From positions 1 to 39,737 of the IMG/VR virus record IMGVR_UViG_3300033141_003455: DNA of 39,737 nt. One strand, written 5' to 3'. Positions within the stretch are counted from its first letter, which is position 1. Each line of letters opens with the position of its first letter. The translations under genes and the position numbers were made by a program. Below are positions 1 to 7,610 of the stretch, piece after piece. The notes under the pieces were generated by a model, which was given only the letters and a program-made list of their open reading frames with translations, did no database searches and was not told the origin of the DNA. This stretch comes from a virus.

Positions 1-14
1 CGCCAGTACTGGCG
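1..14. other. Perfect 14-bp palindrome at the left window edge
   Basis: CGCCAGTACTGGCG is its own reverse complement. It lies inside the capsid gene, so it is coding, but a sequence break exactly at a palindrome may be an assembly effect. Confidence 0.7.
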
Positions 15-595
15 TGAGTGGTCCACGTCCAAGTCGTACCACCGTTACCAGCAACCTTATTCTGCCACCAGGTATCAGCGCTTGTGTCGATCGACCCAAC
101 GTCGTAATTATTAGGCGTCTCGCTCACGAACGCTAGGAGACCACCAGGCACCTTTGACGATTGAGAGCTGTTGTACTTACCAGCCCCGAACAAGTACCCG
201 CAGAATGCCTCTATAAAAGAGAGCTCCAGTTGGGTAATCTTTGCTGCTAATAGGTTAACGACCCTATTTCTACCAGAGTTCTGCCATTCTGACAGACCAT
301 CTATAGTTACACTACCAGCAACTTGAGTCCAAGGATACAGGGCCGCGGTGATACCTTCCTGTGGCGTGACGTCTATAACCTCATAACGACTATAGCCGGC
401 AATCGTAGTATTCTTACCATACATCAACGGCTCTACGATCTGAACGCCAGGTGTGGCTTGCACGTAACACCCTTTTCTCTTGAACTCCCAGAACGCTGGG
501 CATGACTTATGAATGTTGTCTACCAGAGTTGGCATGTAGGCGTCTAAGGTCGTGCTTACGATTTCGTCGAACGTTCTAGTTTCTGTTGTATCCAC
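1..595 (-). CDS. Major capsid protein, N-terminal part (cut by window edge)
   Basis: Partial gene: 198 codons run from a GTG at 595 off the left edge. The first ATG after the SD (601-599) is followed at once by TAG, so the GTG nine bases after AAGGAGG is the start. The readable part resembles HK97-fold phage capsid proteins of the type with an extended N-terminal arm, including the stretch TPQEGITAALYPW followed by VTIDGLSEWQNSG and an amphipathic helix (NLLAAKITQLE). It lies directly downstream of the scaffold gene, the usual place for the shell protein. The family is normally about 300 or more residues, so roughly the last third is missing. Assignment rests on motif recall and gene order. 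What follows at the other window end does not continue this frame. Confidence 0.85.
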   Translation of the reverse strand, partial: MDTTETRTFDEIVSTTLDAYMPTLVDNIHKSCPAFWEFKRKGCYVQATPGVQIVEPLMYGKNTTIAGYSRYEVIDVTPQEGITAALYPWTQVAGSVTIDGLSEWQNSGRNRVVNLLAAKITQLELSFIEAFCGYLFGAGKYNSSQSSKVPGGLLAFVSETPNNYDVGSIDTSADTWWQNKVAGNGGTTWTWTTHASTG

Positions 596-623
596 CTACA
601 TTCACCTCCTTCAACTAGTTATT

Positions 624-659
624 CTAACTATTCTAACTATTCTAACTATTCTAACTATT
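624..659. repeat. Four tandem 9-bp repeats in the capsid gene leader
   Basis: Four exact copies of CTAACTATT (top strand), with a partial fifth before them, fill the gap between the scaffold stop codon (655-657, inside the last copy) and the capsid SD. In the transcript this gives AATAGTTAG repeated just upstream of the ribosome binding site. It is one of several such leader repeats in this phage. Confidence 0.9.
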
Positions 660-1479
660 TGAACCAACCTCGTTCGCTCGCCACAGCGTCAAAACACTCC
701 TCGAAGCTCTTGAAGACTTTAGGCTTTGACTCGGTAGCCTTCCCTCCGGCACCGGTACCACTACCGTGTTCATCGCTTTCTAACAACTCAGCCTCCTTCT
801 TTTGCCTACGTAGTTGAGTACGTTTAACGGCAGGTGGTTGCTTACCCTGTCGAATACGAGCAGCAGCCGCGATGTCGTAGGCATCCGCGAGCGTAAAGGC
901 TCGCTGTTGTTCCATAATGTCAGCCATGTCATTCTTAAACTCCTGCTCGAGCATCCACGGGTACAAAAGGTTGCCCTCCTCGTCGACAGCCTCCTCCATA
1001 TCACGTACCTCAGCCTTAATACTCGCGTTGCTGGCCGTGGCGTCTGCCTTCATAGCAACGTTTTGTATAGGCCCTACTCTCTCCTCAACCATAGCATCCA
1101 CGAGCTTCTTGATTACGGGTGCAAGCTCCGGATCCTTTTGGGTGAGTGTTTGGAAGATTTCGTTGGGATCGGCTCCCTCTTTTTTAGACTCACCTGTCTG
1201 CTTGCCGGAGGACTTGTCTTCTAGCCACTGGCGGAACTCCGGGTCAGTCATCATATTTTGCAGAATCTTATGAGATCGTTCCATGGGTTCATACTTCTTA
1301 TTAATCTCATTAACCCTTCTACTTACGATCTCGTTGACCTGCTCCTGGGTAAAGGTCTTACTCTCTCCTCCCTCGCCTCCCTGATTTACGGTATCAGGTG
1401 CACCTTTTCCTGCGCCCGATTGGGAGCCGGCTTTATCTCCCTGGTCGGTACCGCCTTTTACGCCTTCATCTCCTGACAT
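655..1479 (-). CDS. Capsid scaffolding protein
   Basis: A 274-residue, highly charged, largely helical protein with a Gly/Ser-rich N terminus (about residues 1-40). The segment FTQEQVNEIVSRRVNE (about 43-58) is typical of phage scaffold proteins. A Lys/Arg-rich stretch (VKRTQLRRQKK, about 218-228) near the C terminus would suit capsid-protein binding. It would guide procapsid assembly and then leave the head. Its place between portal and major capsid genes supports this. The start ATG follows a strong SD (GAGAGGAGGT). No protease domain is visible, so this is a dedicated scaffold rather than a protease-scaffold fusion. Confidence 0.85.
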   Translation of the reverse strand: MSGDEGVKGGTDQGDKAGSQSGAGKGAPDTVNQGGEGGESKTFTQEQVNEIVSRRVNEINKKYEPMERSHKILQNMMTDPEFRQWLEDKSSGKQTGESKKEGADPNEIFQTLTQKDPELAPVIKKLVDAMVEERVGPIQNVAMKADATASNASIKAEVRDMEEAVDEEGNLLYPWMLEQEFKNDMADIMEQQRAFTLADAYDIAAAARIRQGKQPPAVKRTQLRRQKKEAELLESDEHGSGTGAGGKATESKPKVFKSFEECFDAVASERGWFK

Positions 1480-1519
1480 TTTGTTTACCTCCTCTCAGTA
1501 TTTTTGCATATCTCTCACC

Positions 1520-1537
1520 GCGAGTTGCGTAACTCGC
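1520..1537 (-). other. Perfect 7-bp hairpin in the scaffold leader
   Basis: GCGAGTT and AACTCGC are exact complements around a four-base loop, in the 140-base gap between the 133-residue gene and the scaffold gene. No T-run follows in the minus direction, so it is not a classical terminator. It could be an RNA processing or expression-tuning hairpin for the highly expressed head genes. The function is a guess. Confidence 0.5.
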
Positions 1538-1619
1538 ACTAATGCGTGCTTTTTGTTTAGTCGAGTGACAGCTCTTCACGGAGCCATCCTCTCGAATAAG
1601 TCACCATTTGCTTCCTTTT

Positions 1620-2021
1620 TTACGTATGTGATAGGGCACCTTTCAAAACCTTTCTATCTATAGGATCCCTAACATCCTCTAGGGGTCTGTTGTACATTTT
1701 AATCCTTAACTTACTTTTGGTTACGCCCAACCTTTTCAAATGGTTTGCTACGAACTCCCTTTTATTTGTGGGTTTAAACTTAAGCCTATTGGAGGTGTTC
1801 TTTGCTACATCCTTACTATCCACAGGTTCGCGTACGTTGAACATCTCCATCAACCTCTTCTTATGTCGTGCGCTTTTGACCTCTATAGGGTAGCCTGTTA
1901 AGTCGGTTGTTATAAAAGGTTGTTTGAATGTTACGTCTGAAAATGTCAACGGACCCTTAACCCTATCACTAATCTTAATTAGTTTCTTACCTCTTAGTAC
2001 GTATGTACCCGTATGACTCAC
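1620..2021 (-). CDS. Conserved small protein between portal and scaffold
   Basis: A 133-residue basic protein of unknown function. The start is a GTG at 2021 preceded by GAGAGGTGTAAG, 10 bases after the portal stop. The opening (MSHTGTYVLRGKKLIKISDR) and the stretch on residues after about 40 (IEVKSARHKKRLMEMFNV) resemble small proteins often seen in this position in podophages. Those typically begin with a similar 'sHtG.YV...' segment and hold a 'S...Rk.lMke.gv' helix. No zinc-binding cysteines, membrane segments or catalytic motif are seen. It is probably a head-assembly or regulatory accessory translated with portal. Confidence 0.6.
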   Translation of the reverse strand: MSHTGTYVLRGKKLIKISDRVKGPLTFSDVTFKQPFITTDLTGYPIEVKSARHKKRLMEMFNVREPVDSKDVAKNTSNRLKFKPTNKREFVANHLKRLGVTKSKLRIKMYNRPLEDVRDPIDRKVLKGALSHT

Positions 2022-2031
2022 CTTACACCTC

Positions 2032-3699
2032 TCAAATTTGTCCTAGCCGAGCTACCTCAGGACTCCTCAACAACTCAGCCATCCTCTGCGGACTTGGCAA
2101 CCTTTGCGACATAGGGTTCACACCGTACGGAGCCATATTTGGTAATTGCGTCCCGCCGCCTTGCGTCTGGGCAGCCTCTTGTGCTAAGGGTTGTTGTCGT
2201 AACAACTTGGTCCTGAAGGGAATGTTCATTAATCTTGTACATATATCCCTTAATACTATCGGGTCGAAGTTAGGATCGTTGCCAAATAGTTGGTAAATCA
2301 GCACACCTTTTTGGAAGTCCGCGCTTTCGTTCCTAGGTGCTGTGGAGCCAGCCTGTACTGTCACTCGGTGTACACCTTGCAAATCCTCTTGGGTTACCTG
2401 TCTCCAAAAACGGCCTTGTGGGCCTAACAACCTTACTACCCTAGGTTCGTCATAAAACTTCTTCATTAGGGCGATGTCTTTACGACTTACCTCGCAGATG
2501 AAGTCGTTCGTTAGGTCTGCCTTCTCACCTCTACGCTCCATCGTACCTCTAACTATTTGTTCTGTCTCGTAGGCGGTTTTTGTACGAGGCACGGCACCCG
2601 CCCTATCATATTCATTTATACCCAGGATTTCTCTATAGTCCTCTTTAATAGCTGCGTGGTACGCATACACATCACCTGAGAGTGGGGCGTCCTCAATAGG
2701 TTTAAAGGCATCTGGGTCGTTGGCCTCGACGACGGTTCCATCCTCCTGACTTTCTAAACGTTTTTTATTCTTAGCGTCTATGTTATCCTTAGCAGTTATG
2801 TATTTGCGGTTAAACCTACGGTTGTGTGTCCTCATCTGGTCACGAATTGTATCCAGTTCGTCCTGTTGGCGCTCGACTGGTTCGAGGTCGCTAATACCAT
2901 AGTGTTGGAATACCTTTTCGTTAAACTGTAGTTGGGTAAACAACGACTGGGTTGGATAAGGACTTGGCCTAGGTTTGACTAGATAGCGGTCATATTGTAG
3001 ATGGAACACACTTATCTCGCCCTCTAGTTGGTTGTGTACTTCGTATACGATACACCTAGCCATTTCGTCATCGTGTAACTCCTCAGGTTCCTCTAAGTGG
3101 GAGAATATCCAACCGGTTGCTCGGTCCAGGTCCCCGTAGATTTCGTGAGGAGATGCTGGAGGTAGGTCGGCCTTCGGCCACATCTTCCTAGCCTTAGACC
3201 AAGGCATAACTACTTTGCGTATTACGTAGTAACTGTCAGCTACGTCGAGGGCACCATCCTTCCACAAATGGGCTGGAGATACTCTGGTCAGCCATGTAGT
3301 GTATTCTCCCGTCTCGGGGTCAGGTTTTAAGTGAGTCAACCCGTATCCTACCTTCAGTAGAATAGTGTCTAAGACTATCCTCCTCAGTATTCTTTTACGG
3401 TTTTGAGCTCGCCAGTGGTCGTTCAACAGAAACTCGAGTACGTCTGCGCTTAAAACATACTCAGGTCGAGTCGGGTTTACGTATATATAAGGATTAGAGC
3501 TTGCTGCGCTTCTCATTAGAATTTTAACACTTGGGAATGTTAGGTTGACTCTAACTTGTTTGGTGTCTGTTTCGTATTGTATCTCATATTGACGGATGAT
3601 TCTGGACCAGTCGCGCTCGACCTGCTGGCGCTCAGCCATCGCAAACTCCAATCTAGCCTTCCATTTTCTAACCTCTTCAGCTTCTCCTCTTAACGCCAT
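2032..3699 (-). CDS. Portal protein
   Basis: A 555-residue protein directly downstream of the large terminase. It begins with a charged helical region (EEVRKWKARLEFAMAERQ). Typical portal traits follow: a NLTFPSVKILMRSAASSNPYIYVNP segment split over about residues 52-78, a long mixed wing region, and a helical clip/stem region (ERQQDELDTIRDQMRTHNRR, about 275-295). A stretch near residues 365-395 (EYDRAGAVPRTKTAYETEQ) resembles the crown-proximal part of podophage portals. The C terminus is Gln/Pro-rich. It would form the dodecameric ring through which DNA is packaged. The start ATG has GAGGTG upstream. If the terminase really extends to 3690, the two genes overlap slightly. Confidence 0.88.
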   Translation of the reverse strand: MALRGEAEEVRKWKARLEFAMAERQQVERDWSRIIRQYEIQYETDTKQVRVNLTFPSVKILMRSAASSNPYIYVNPTRPEYVLSADVLEFLLNDHWRAQNRKRILRRIVLDTILLKVGYGLTHLKPDPETGEYTTWLTRVSPAHLWKDGALDVADSYYVIRKVVMPWSKARKMWPKADLPPASPHEIYGDLDRATGWIFSHLEEPEELHDDEMARCIVYEVHNQLEGEISVFHLQYDRYLVKPRPSPYPTQSLFTQLQFNEKVFQHYGISDLEPVERQQDELDTIRDQMRTHNRRFNRKYITAKDNIDAKNKKRLESQEDGTVVEANDPDAFKPIEDAPLSGDVYAYHAAIKEDYREILGINEYDRAGAVPRTKTAYETEQIVRGTMERRGEKADLTNDFICEVSRKDIALMKKFYDEPRVVRLLGPQGRFWRQVTQEDLQGVHRVTVQAGSTAPRNESADFQKGVLIYQLFGNDPNFDPIVLRDICTRLMNIPFRTKLLRQQPLAQEAAQTQGGGTQLPNMAPYGVNPMSQRLPSPQRMAELLRSPEVARLGQI

Positions 3700-3817
3700 C
3701 CTAGCACCTCATAACTGTCTTGCGTGACCTCGTCCAGATTAGCCCAGGGTAAAATAGGTTTGGTGTAGTCAACCCTAACCTTTCTATCTGGGGGAGGTTT
3801 GATAGGATCCCTAACTA
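3690..3817 (-). other. Open -1 frame that would extend the large terminase by 42 residues
   Basis: After the terminase stop TAG (3817-3815), the -1 frame stays open for 42 codons to a TAA at 3692-3690, across the first bases of the portal gene. The translation looks like real protein: acidic and basic residues alternate with a Pro-rich segment (DPIKPPPDRK, later PILPWANLDEVTQ). It has no start codon of its own. The shift point is an A5 run in ATT AAA AAC TAG. One more A, or a ribosomal -1 slip on AAA AAC, would join it in frame to the terminase. It therefore looks like the true terminase C terminus. Confidence 0.6.
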
Positions 3818-5236
3818 GTTTTTAATGCCTACGCACGCCAGGCCAGCAGCCATTGCGCAGTCGTCAAACTCACCCTCGGGGGCCTGTAGTTTGCCATCAA
3901 CCTCCTCTAGGCACCTCAACTCATGTATCGTCTGTTTGTCTACAATTATCATTCCACGACGTAAATAAAGCTTAAGGGTGTTCGTTAGATGGAACTTAGA
4001 CTTCTCAGTCGTTAGGAACCCTAGTGTGTTTTTCTTCTTATCATAAGGGGTCTTGGCATCTGGAGTTATGCGTCTATAAATCTTATTAACAGGATATATA
4101 CGTTTCAAAACCTCAACGGTTAAAATACCGTGGTTGTTTAGCTCGGGTACGGCGTAGGCGTCGTTGAACTTCCTACCTACCCGAGCTATTACGTGGGCAG
4201 CAGACTCAGGAGTGGTCCAGCAATCTCTATATATAGCTACTTGGCGCAGCCTTTCGAGGTCGAATACAATAACTACTGTGTAATCTTGCCCTATGCCTGC
4301 GCTAATGTCTGCACCTAGTACGTACCTACCCTCCTCTCTCGGTTGTTCGTAAACTTTAAGCTTTCCCTCCACCTCGATAGGTTCCAATTCCTCATAGTTA
4401 AACTGGCCTATGTAGGGAGCACCGGATGCTTGGAAGGCCTCCTCAGGTGTACAAGGGTACTCTTGTTTGAACAACCTTAGGCCTTCGATGTCATCTTCGG
4501 TCTCCATAAACTCCTCGCGTTTGGCTACGTACCATTTCAACTGTTCTGTAGTCAAACCAAAGGTTTCTTTTAGTTGCCAGTCGTCCTCGTCAAATATCTC
4601 GTTACCTTTTAGGAGTAAACGGTTGTCAGGATCGTCGAACCAAGCAAAAAAGTGTAGTTTGAATTGCCCTCTACCCCTTTGAGCTTTATCACATAAACGT
4701 TTGAACCAGTTGTGACCGTTTGCGGTGCTTTCGATTACTATACGTTTCGCGTGACTGGCTGCCTGTAGTGCGCCACCTATCACATTCTTAGGTTGTTCGT
4801 AGAATGCAGCCTCTGATAGGTGTAGGTGGGTAATAGTATCTCCTCGGCCGAACGTCTTACCACCTGCGGTGCCTATGTAAAACGTACTGTCTGTTTTAGG
4901 GAAACTTAAGAAGTTTTTAGCTTCACGTTTTAGGACGGGCGCGGGACCCTTTAAATGTTTTAAGTAGAAATGCACTCTGGCTAGGTGACGCTCAGTCGCC
5001 TCTCCCTCATGGCTCATAATAACGGCTGCTGTATTTTGTTCTGACATACAGGCTACGGTGAACTCTGCCAACGTATAGCTACTAAAGCCTTCACGTCGTG
5101 CCTTTAGGATTATATCTCTACTGGTTGCCTGGGCGCTGTACTTACGTTGCGGATTGTTTAGAATGAAGTCTACGGTGACTGCTTGCTTGTTGGCAATTTG
5201 GAATAATGTTTGTATTACGTTATCACAAGGTCTCAT
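3815..5236 (-). CDS. terL: Terminase large subunit (packaging ATPase and nuclease)
   Basis: A 473-residue motor protein that drives DNA into the procapsid and cuts it. The N-terminal ATPase has the deviant P-loop ILKARREGFSSY (43-54), Walker B around HLHLSEAAFY (137-146) and a coupling motif VIESTANG (167-174). The C-terminal RNase H-like nuclease has D310 (LGADIS), E365 (VPELNNHG) and D458/D459 (EFDDCAMAA), a full acidic triad. It sits between holin and portal on the late operon. The start at 5236 has no clear SD, so coupling to the upstream holin gene is likely. The annotated end is probably premature (see 3690-3817). The exact packaging type cannot be told from sequence alone. Confidence 0.93.
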   Translation of the reverse strand: MRPCDNVIQTLFQIANKQAVTVDFILNNPQRKYSAQATSRDIILKARREGFSSYTLAEFTVACMSEQNTAAVIMSHEGEATERHLARVHFYLKHLKGPAPVLKREAKNFLSFPKTDSTFYIGTAGGKTFGRGDTITHLHLSEAAFYEQPKNVIGGALQAASHAKRIVIESTANGHNWFKRLCDKAQRGRGQFKLHFFAWFDDPDNRLLLKGNEIFDEDDWQLKETFGLTTEQLKWYVAKREEFMETEDDIEGLRLFKQEYPCTPEEAFQASGAPYIGQFNYEELEPIEVEGKLKVYEQPREEGRYVLGADISAGIGQDYTVVIVFDLERLRQVAIYRDCWTTPESAAHVIARVGRKFNDAYAVPELNNHGILTVEVLKRIYPVNKIYRRITPDAKTPYDKKKNTLGFLTTEKSKFHLTNTLKLYLRRGMIIVDKQTIHELRCLEEVDGKLQAPEGEFDDCAMAAGLACVGIKN

Positions 5237-5253
5237 TCTTTAACTTAGGTTAG

Positions 5254-5661
5254 TTATTTAGTCAAACCGTGCTTCTTCTCGTAGGTACGAACTCCTGACA
5301 ACCCTAGGAGGGCGAATACTAACGTCAAAAGCTCGCTGGTATTTATGTCAGGCATTTCTATAAACACATCGGTACACTTAAGTACTACCTCAACGACAGG
5401 TTGTCCTATAAAAGCCCAGGTTAGACCGATGCCACAAATCCAGCCTATGAAGGGACGCCAGCCGGCTACAAATATAGACCTATGGGCTGCCTCGATTTGG
5501 TTTATTTTAGCTTGCCATTCATCCGGCTTTTGCTGGATTTTCGTCCTAATTATTTCAGCAGCTGCCTTCTCCTCGGGAGTTTCGACAAACTTGTCTATGA
5601 CGTTTGCTATCCCTTCAGCCATTCCGATTGGGTCGGCGCCTAACAACTTAAGTAAGTTCAT
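5254..5661 (-). CDS. Holin, 3-TM gene-transfer-agent type
   Basis: A 135-residue membrane protein. The N-terminal part is helical and charged (EKAAAEIIRTKIQQKPDEW). Hydrophobic segments follow around RSIFVAGWRPFIGWICGIGL, WAFIGQPVVEVVL and LLTLVFALLGLSG. The string 'AGWRPFIGWICG' is characteristic of the three-transmembrane holin family found in phages and gene transfer agents. It ends with a short basic tail. It would permeabilise the inner membrane at the end of infection so that the adjacent endolysin reaches the wall. I chose ATG at 5661 over an upstream TTG because GAGG sits at the right distance. Confidence 0.8.
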   Translation of the reverse strand: MNLLKLLGADPIGMAEGIANVIDKFVETPEEKAAAEIIRTKIQQKPDEWQAKINQIEAAHRSIFVAGWRPFIGWICGIGLTWAFIGQPVVEVVLKCTDVFIEMPDINTSELLTLVFALLGLSGVRTYEKKHGLTK

Positions 5662-5670
5662 TTTCAACCT

Positions 5671-6126
5671 CTATCTTAGTAGATATACATAATCGTTTAT
5701 GGTTGGGTCGAGTTTCCAAATTTGAAAGTGTTTCCTCAAGTCTCCATGGAACCCTATCCTAAGTGTTCTATTGTTCCACTTCCAAACGTTTTGGTAGATG
5801 CCTATGCCTTTGAAACCGGAGCGAATGACGTGCCAAGCTTGGATGCGTGGATCCGTGTCCGTTACAAAATGAAAGTCAACGGCCGAACAACCCTCAGGAT
5901 GGTCGTAGTTATGATAAGAGTTAGGGGTATGGTGGCCTCTCGACATGCAAACACAACCATGTAGACCGTATTTGTTATGGAATATCATCGGCCAACCGGT
6001 CGTCTTCCTCAACCAATGGCAGATTAGGATAGTCCTAGGACTCATATAAACATAGGAGCCTTTTAGATCGGGATCGTCGAACTCCTCCGGTTTGTGTATA
6101 ATTTTACTCCAATCTAACTTCTTCAC
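5671..6126 (-). CDS. Endolysin, peptidase M15-type
   Basis: A 151-residue zinc peptidase of the D-Ala-D-Ala carboxypeptidase / L-Ala-D-Glu endopeptidase superfamily (M15). Zinc and catalytic residues are recognisable: H76 and D84 in HPEGCSAVDFHF, then GIGIYQ (107-112), and H127-x-D129-x-R131 in FHGDLR, matching the 'HxDxR' ending of phage M15 enzymes. It would cleave the peptide part of peptidoglycan during lysis. It lies immediately upstream of the holin, forming a lysis cassette placed between the two terminase genes. The start is a GTG at 6126 with AGGAAG upstream, overlapping the preceding gene by 23 bases. Confidence 0.8.
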   Translation of the reverse strand: MKKLDWSKIIHKPEEFDDPDLKGSYVYMSPRTILICHWLRKTTGWPMIFHNKYGLHGCVCMSRGHHTPNSYHNYDHPEGCSAVDFHFVTDTDPRIQAWHVIRSGFKGIGIYQNVWKWNNRTLRIGFHGDLRKHFQIWKLDPTINDYVYLLR

Positions 6127-6379
6127 TCTTCCTAACGTTCCTAACGTTCCAATTTTTATTCATACCTATACTTTCTATCCTTTTCAACCTCTCATCCATT
6201 CTTATAACCATCTCAAGTATCCCAGGGTTGTTGTTAGGTCTACCGTACAAAGCTTGTTCTAACCTATCCAGTTTTGTACAAATATGTCCATAACGCTCCT
6301 CAAACACCCTTTGGAGTACGTACTCACCATTTAACCCGTTAAAGATGTTCCTAAAGATACGTATCGTCGCCTGCCACAT
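6104..6379 (-). CDS. Small coiled-coil protein of the lysis/packaging operon, unknown
   Basis: A 91-residue protein with no recognised domain. The middle (KLDRLEQALYGR ... MVIRMDERLKRIES) has heptad-like spacing of hydrophobic residues and would form a coiled coil. The C terminus is basic and polar. It overlaps the endolysin gene by 23 bases, so the two are probably translationally coupled. No clear SD precedes its ATG. Such short coiled-coil proteins next to lysis genes can be lysis accessories (spanin- or anti-holin-like), but there is no lipobox or transmembrane segment here, so I do not assign one. Confidence 0.6.
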   Translation of the reverse strand: MWQATIRIFRNIFNGLNGEYVLQRVFEERYGHICTKLDRLEQALYGRPNNNPGILEMVIRMDERLKRIESIGMNKNWNVRNVRKSEEVRLE

Positions 6380-6467
6380 ATATAACTTAGTTAGTCAGAT
6401 ATTAGGGTTGTTAGGATCAGGGCTGTTAGGGTCGTTATAGACAGCAGGGCTGGTTGAGCTAGTTTAG

Positions 6468-6923
6468 TTAGTGAAACGTTTTGTTGTCGGATTGGTCGAA
6501 AACATCCATATTCCTAACGTTATGCTTTTCAACCATTTGACGCTTAGCCTCCCCTACAGTCCTTTCACGCTGATCCTTAAGGAGCTCCTTAACCACATCT
6601 TCAGCTGTAAGCCTGCCCTCGACGACGTCTTTAAACATACCCTGGGTTCGGTAAACCTTCTCAACAGCCAATAGGACTACGTTCTTATTACTAGACAACA
6701 GACACTCACGTAGTTTCTCAGTAGCCAAGCCCACCAAGTTCTTAAGCTGACCAGCCACCTCTCGCTGGGCCTCCTGCGTAAGCCTTTTAACCTCCTCTCT
6801 GTTGAGGAGTTTACGTATATATTGAGTCGTTAGACCAGTCCGCCTACTAATCTGCCTAATAGATAAGCCATCCAACAACCTCAGATTTAAAACCTCATAA
6901 TCTATAAAGGTTAACGGTTCCAT
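6468..6923 (-). CDS. Terminase small subunit (DNA-recognition, HTH)
   Basis: A 151-residue protein with an N-terminal helix-turn-helix (about residues 14-41, including GLSIRQISRRTGLTTQYIRK). A helical oligomerisation region follows (EAQREVAGQLKNLVGLATEK, then LLAVEKVYRTQGMF). This matches small terminases, in which the HTH binds the packaging site and the central helices form a ring. It is the first gene of the leftward late operon, with large terminase and portal downstream, and it starts 43 bases after a sigma70-like -10 box. An alternative is a transcriptional regulator, but the conserved 'LLAVEKVYR.QG' helix and the operon position favour small terminase. Confidence 0.75.
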   Translation of the reverse strand: MEPLTFIDYEVLNLRLLDGLSIRQISRRTGLTTQYIRKLLNREEVKRLTQEAQREVAGQLKNLVGLATEKLRECLLSSNKNVVLLAVEKVYRTQGMFKDVVEGRLTAEDVVKELLKDQRERTVGEAKRQMVEKHNVRNMDVFDQSDNKTFH

Positions 6924-6965
6924 ATGATGTGAACACCTTAAACTTAGAAGTTTCGATTTAGGTTT

Positions 6966-6995
6966 ATTATATAATATTAAGGATTGTTAGGGCAA
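6966..6995 (-). promoter_or_regulatory. Leftward sigma70-like promoter of the late operon
   Basis: On the minus strand TTGCCC (6995-6990) is followed after 18 bases by a perfect TATAAT (6971-6966). The transcript would start about 35 bases upstream of the small terminase ATG and run through the packaging, lysis and head genes. The -35 matches consensus at 4 of 6 positions. Confidence 0.6.
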
Positions 6996-7000
6996 GTCAT

Positions 7001-7091
7001 TTACAACTCTCACTGATCACTTACAACTCTCACCGGTAAGGCGTCCTTAGGTCCCTAGGTAGTTAGGTTTTTAGGTAGTTACAACTCTCAC
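7001..7091. repeat. Three copies of 13-bp TTACAACTCTCAC
   Basis: Exact copies start at 7001, 7021 and 7079. The first two are 20 bases apart (two helical turns), and the third is 58 further on (between five and six turns). All face the same way, just upstream of the leftward promoter. They look like binding sites for a regulator or initiator protein. Confidence 0.75.
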
Positions 7092-7187
7092 CAGCCACCC
7101 TGTATGTATAGAGAAAGGGTCTTATACGCGACGACGTTTTGATTTTTGAGGGGGGTGTGTAGTAAGTAAAGTTTTTACAAAACCTAC

Positions 7188-7239
7188 CAATCTGGTATGT
7201 TTGATAGGTCTAATCAGATTGATAGGCCTAATAGGCCTA
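7188..7239. promoter_or_regulatory. Inverted repeat and tandem palindromes, candidate operator
   Basis: CAATCTG (7188-7194) and CAGATTG (7215-7221) are exact inverted copies 20 bases apart. They are followed at once by two abutting copies of ATAGGCCTA (7222-7230, 7231-7239), each holding the palindrome TAGGCCTA. The arrangement suits a dimeric DNA-binding protein. No function is proved. Confidence 0.4.
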
Positions 7240-7360
7240 TAAACATATGGTTATATATTAGGTGGTAGGTAAGTTATTGAAATTATTAGATTTTAGATAG
7301 GTTTATGTAAGTTATTGGAATTATTATATAAATTGATGGTTTTATTATTTTCAAAAATAT

Positions 7361-7366
7361 TATAAT
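7361..7366 (+). promoter_or_regulatory. Possible -10 box for the 69-residue gene
   Basis: A perfect TATAAT lies 35 bases before the ATG at 7401, in an AT-rich stretch, but no good -35 box stands 16-18 bases upstream. The position fits a promoter for the gene that ends at the terminator at 7628-7668. Confidence 0.35.
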
Positions 7367-7400
7367 ATATGTCAAAATTAAATGAAAGGAGGTGACAAAT

Positions 7401-7610
7401 ATGAACTATAGAGAACACATTACCCAAAAATTCCCTACCCTTAAGTCCCTGATCAAACATTACGGAAAGGATGGTGTTTACATTCTTTGCGTTAATGAGT
7501 TGATCAATAAGACAAGACGTTCCGACTATAATAGAAAAAGGAACGAAAACATCAAACGAATTAGGGAGGAGGTTAGGGTCTACAGGGAGAAGTATGGTAA
7601 GTTGGACTAA
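7401..7610 (+). CDS. Small basic protein on its own transcript, unknown
   Basis: A 69-residue, strongly basic, helical protein (RRSDYNRKRNENIKRIREEV near the C terminus) of no recognised family. A GTG at 7392 lies inside the SD (AAAGGAGGTGA), so ATG at 7401 is the start. It is the first rightward gene and is followed within 20 bases by a strong intrinsic terminator. It therefore appears to be expressed alone, apart from the early operon. Short basic proteins in this position can be host-takeover or regulatory factors, but there is nothing specific in the sequence to prove that. Confidence 0.75.
   Translation: MNYREHITQKFPTLKSLIKHYGKDGVYILCVNELINKTRRSDYNRKRNENIKRIREEVRVYREKYGKLD

Larger units (their letters stand above)
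6924..7400. other. Divergent intergenic control region
   Basis: These 477 bases hold no gene. They contain a leftward promoter (6966-6995), three copies of a 13-bp repeat (7001-7091), a G-rich patch (GAGGGGGGTG, 7149-7158), an inverted repeat flanking tandem TAGGCCTA palindromes (7188-7239), and an AT-rich leader before the first rightward gene. That leader includes two near-copies of TAAGTTATTGRAATTATTA. It is the natural place for early/late switching operators and possibly for packaging or replication initiation sites. Confidence 0.7.

Noticed and set aside
814-1273. Overlapping plus-strand frames of 118-136 codons
   Set aside because: They are shadows of the scaffold gene and lack ribosome sites.
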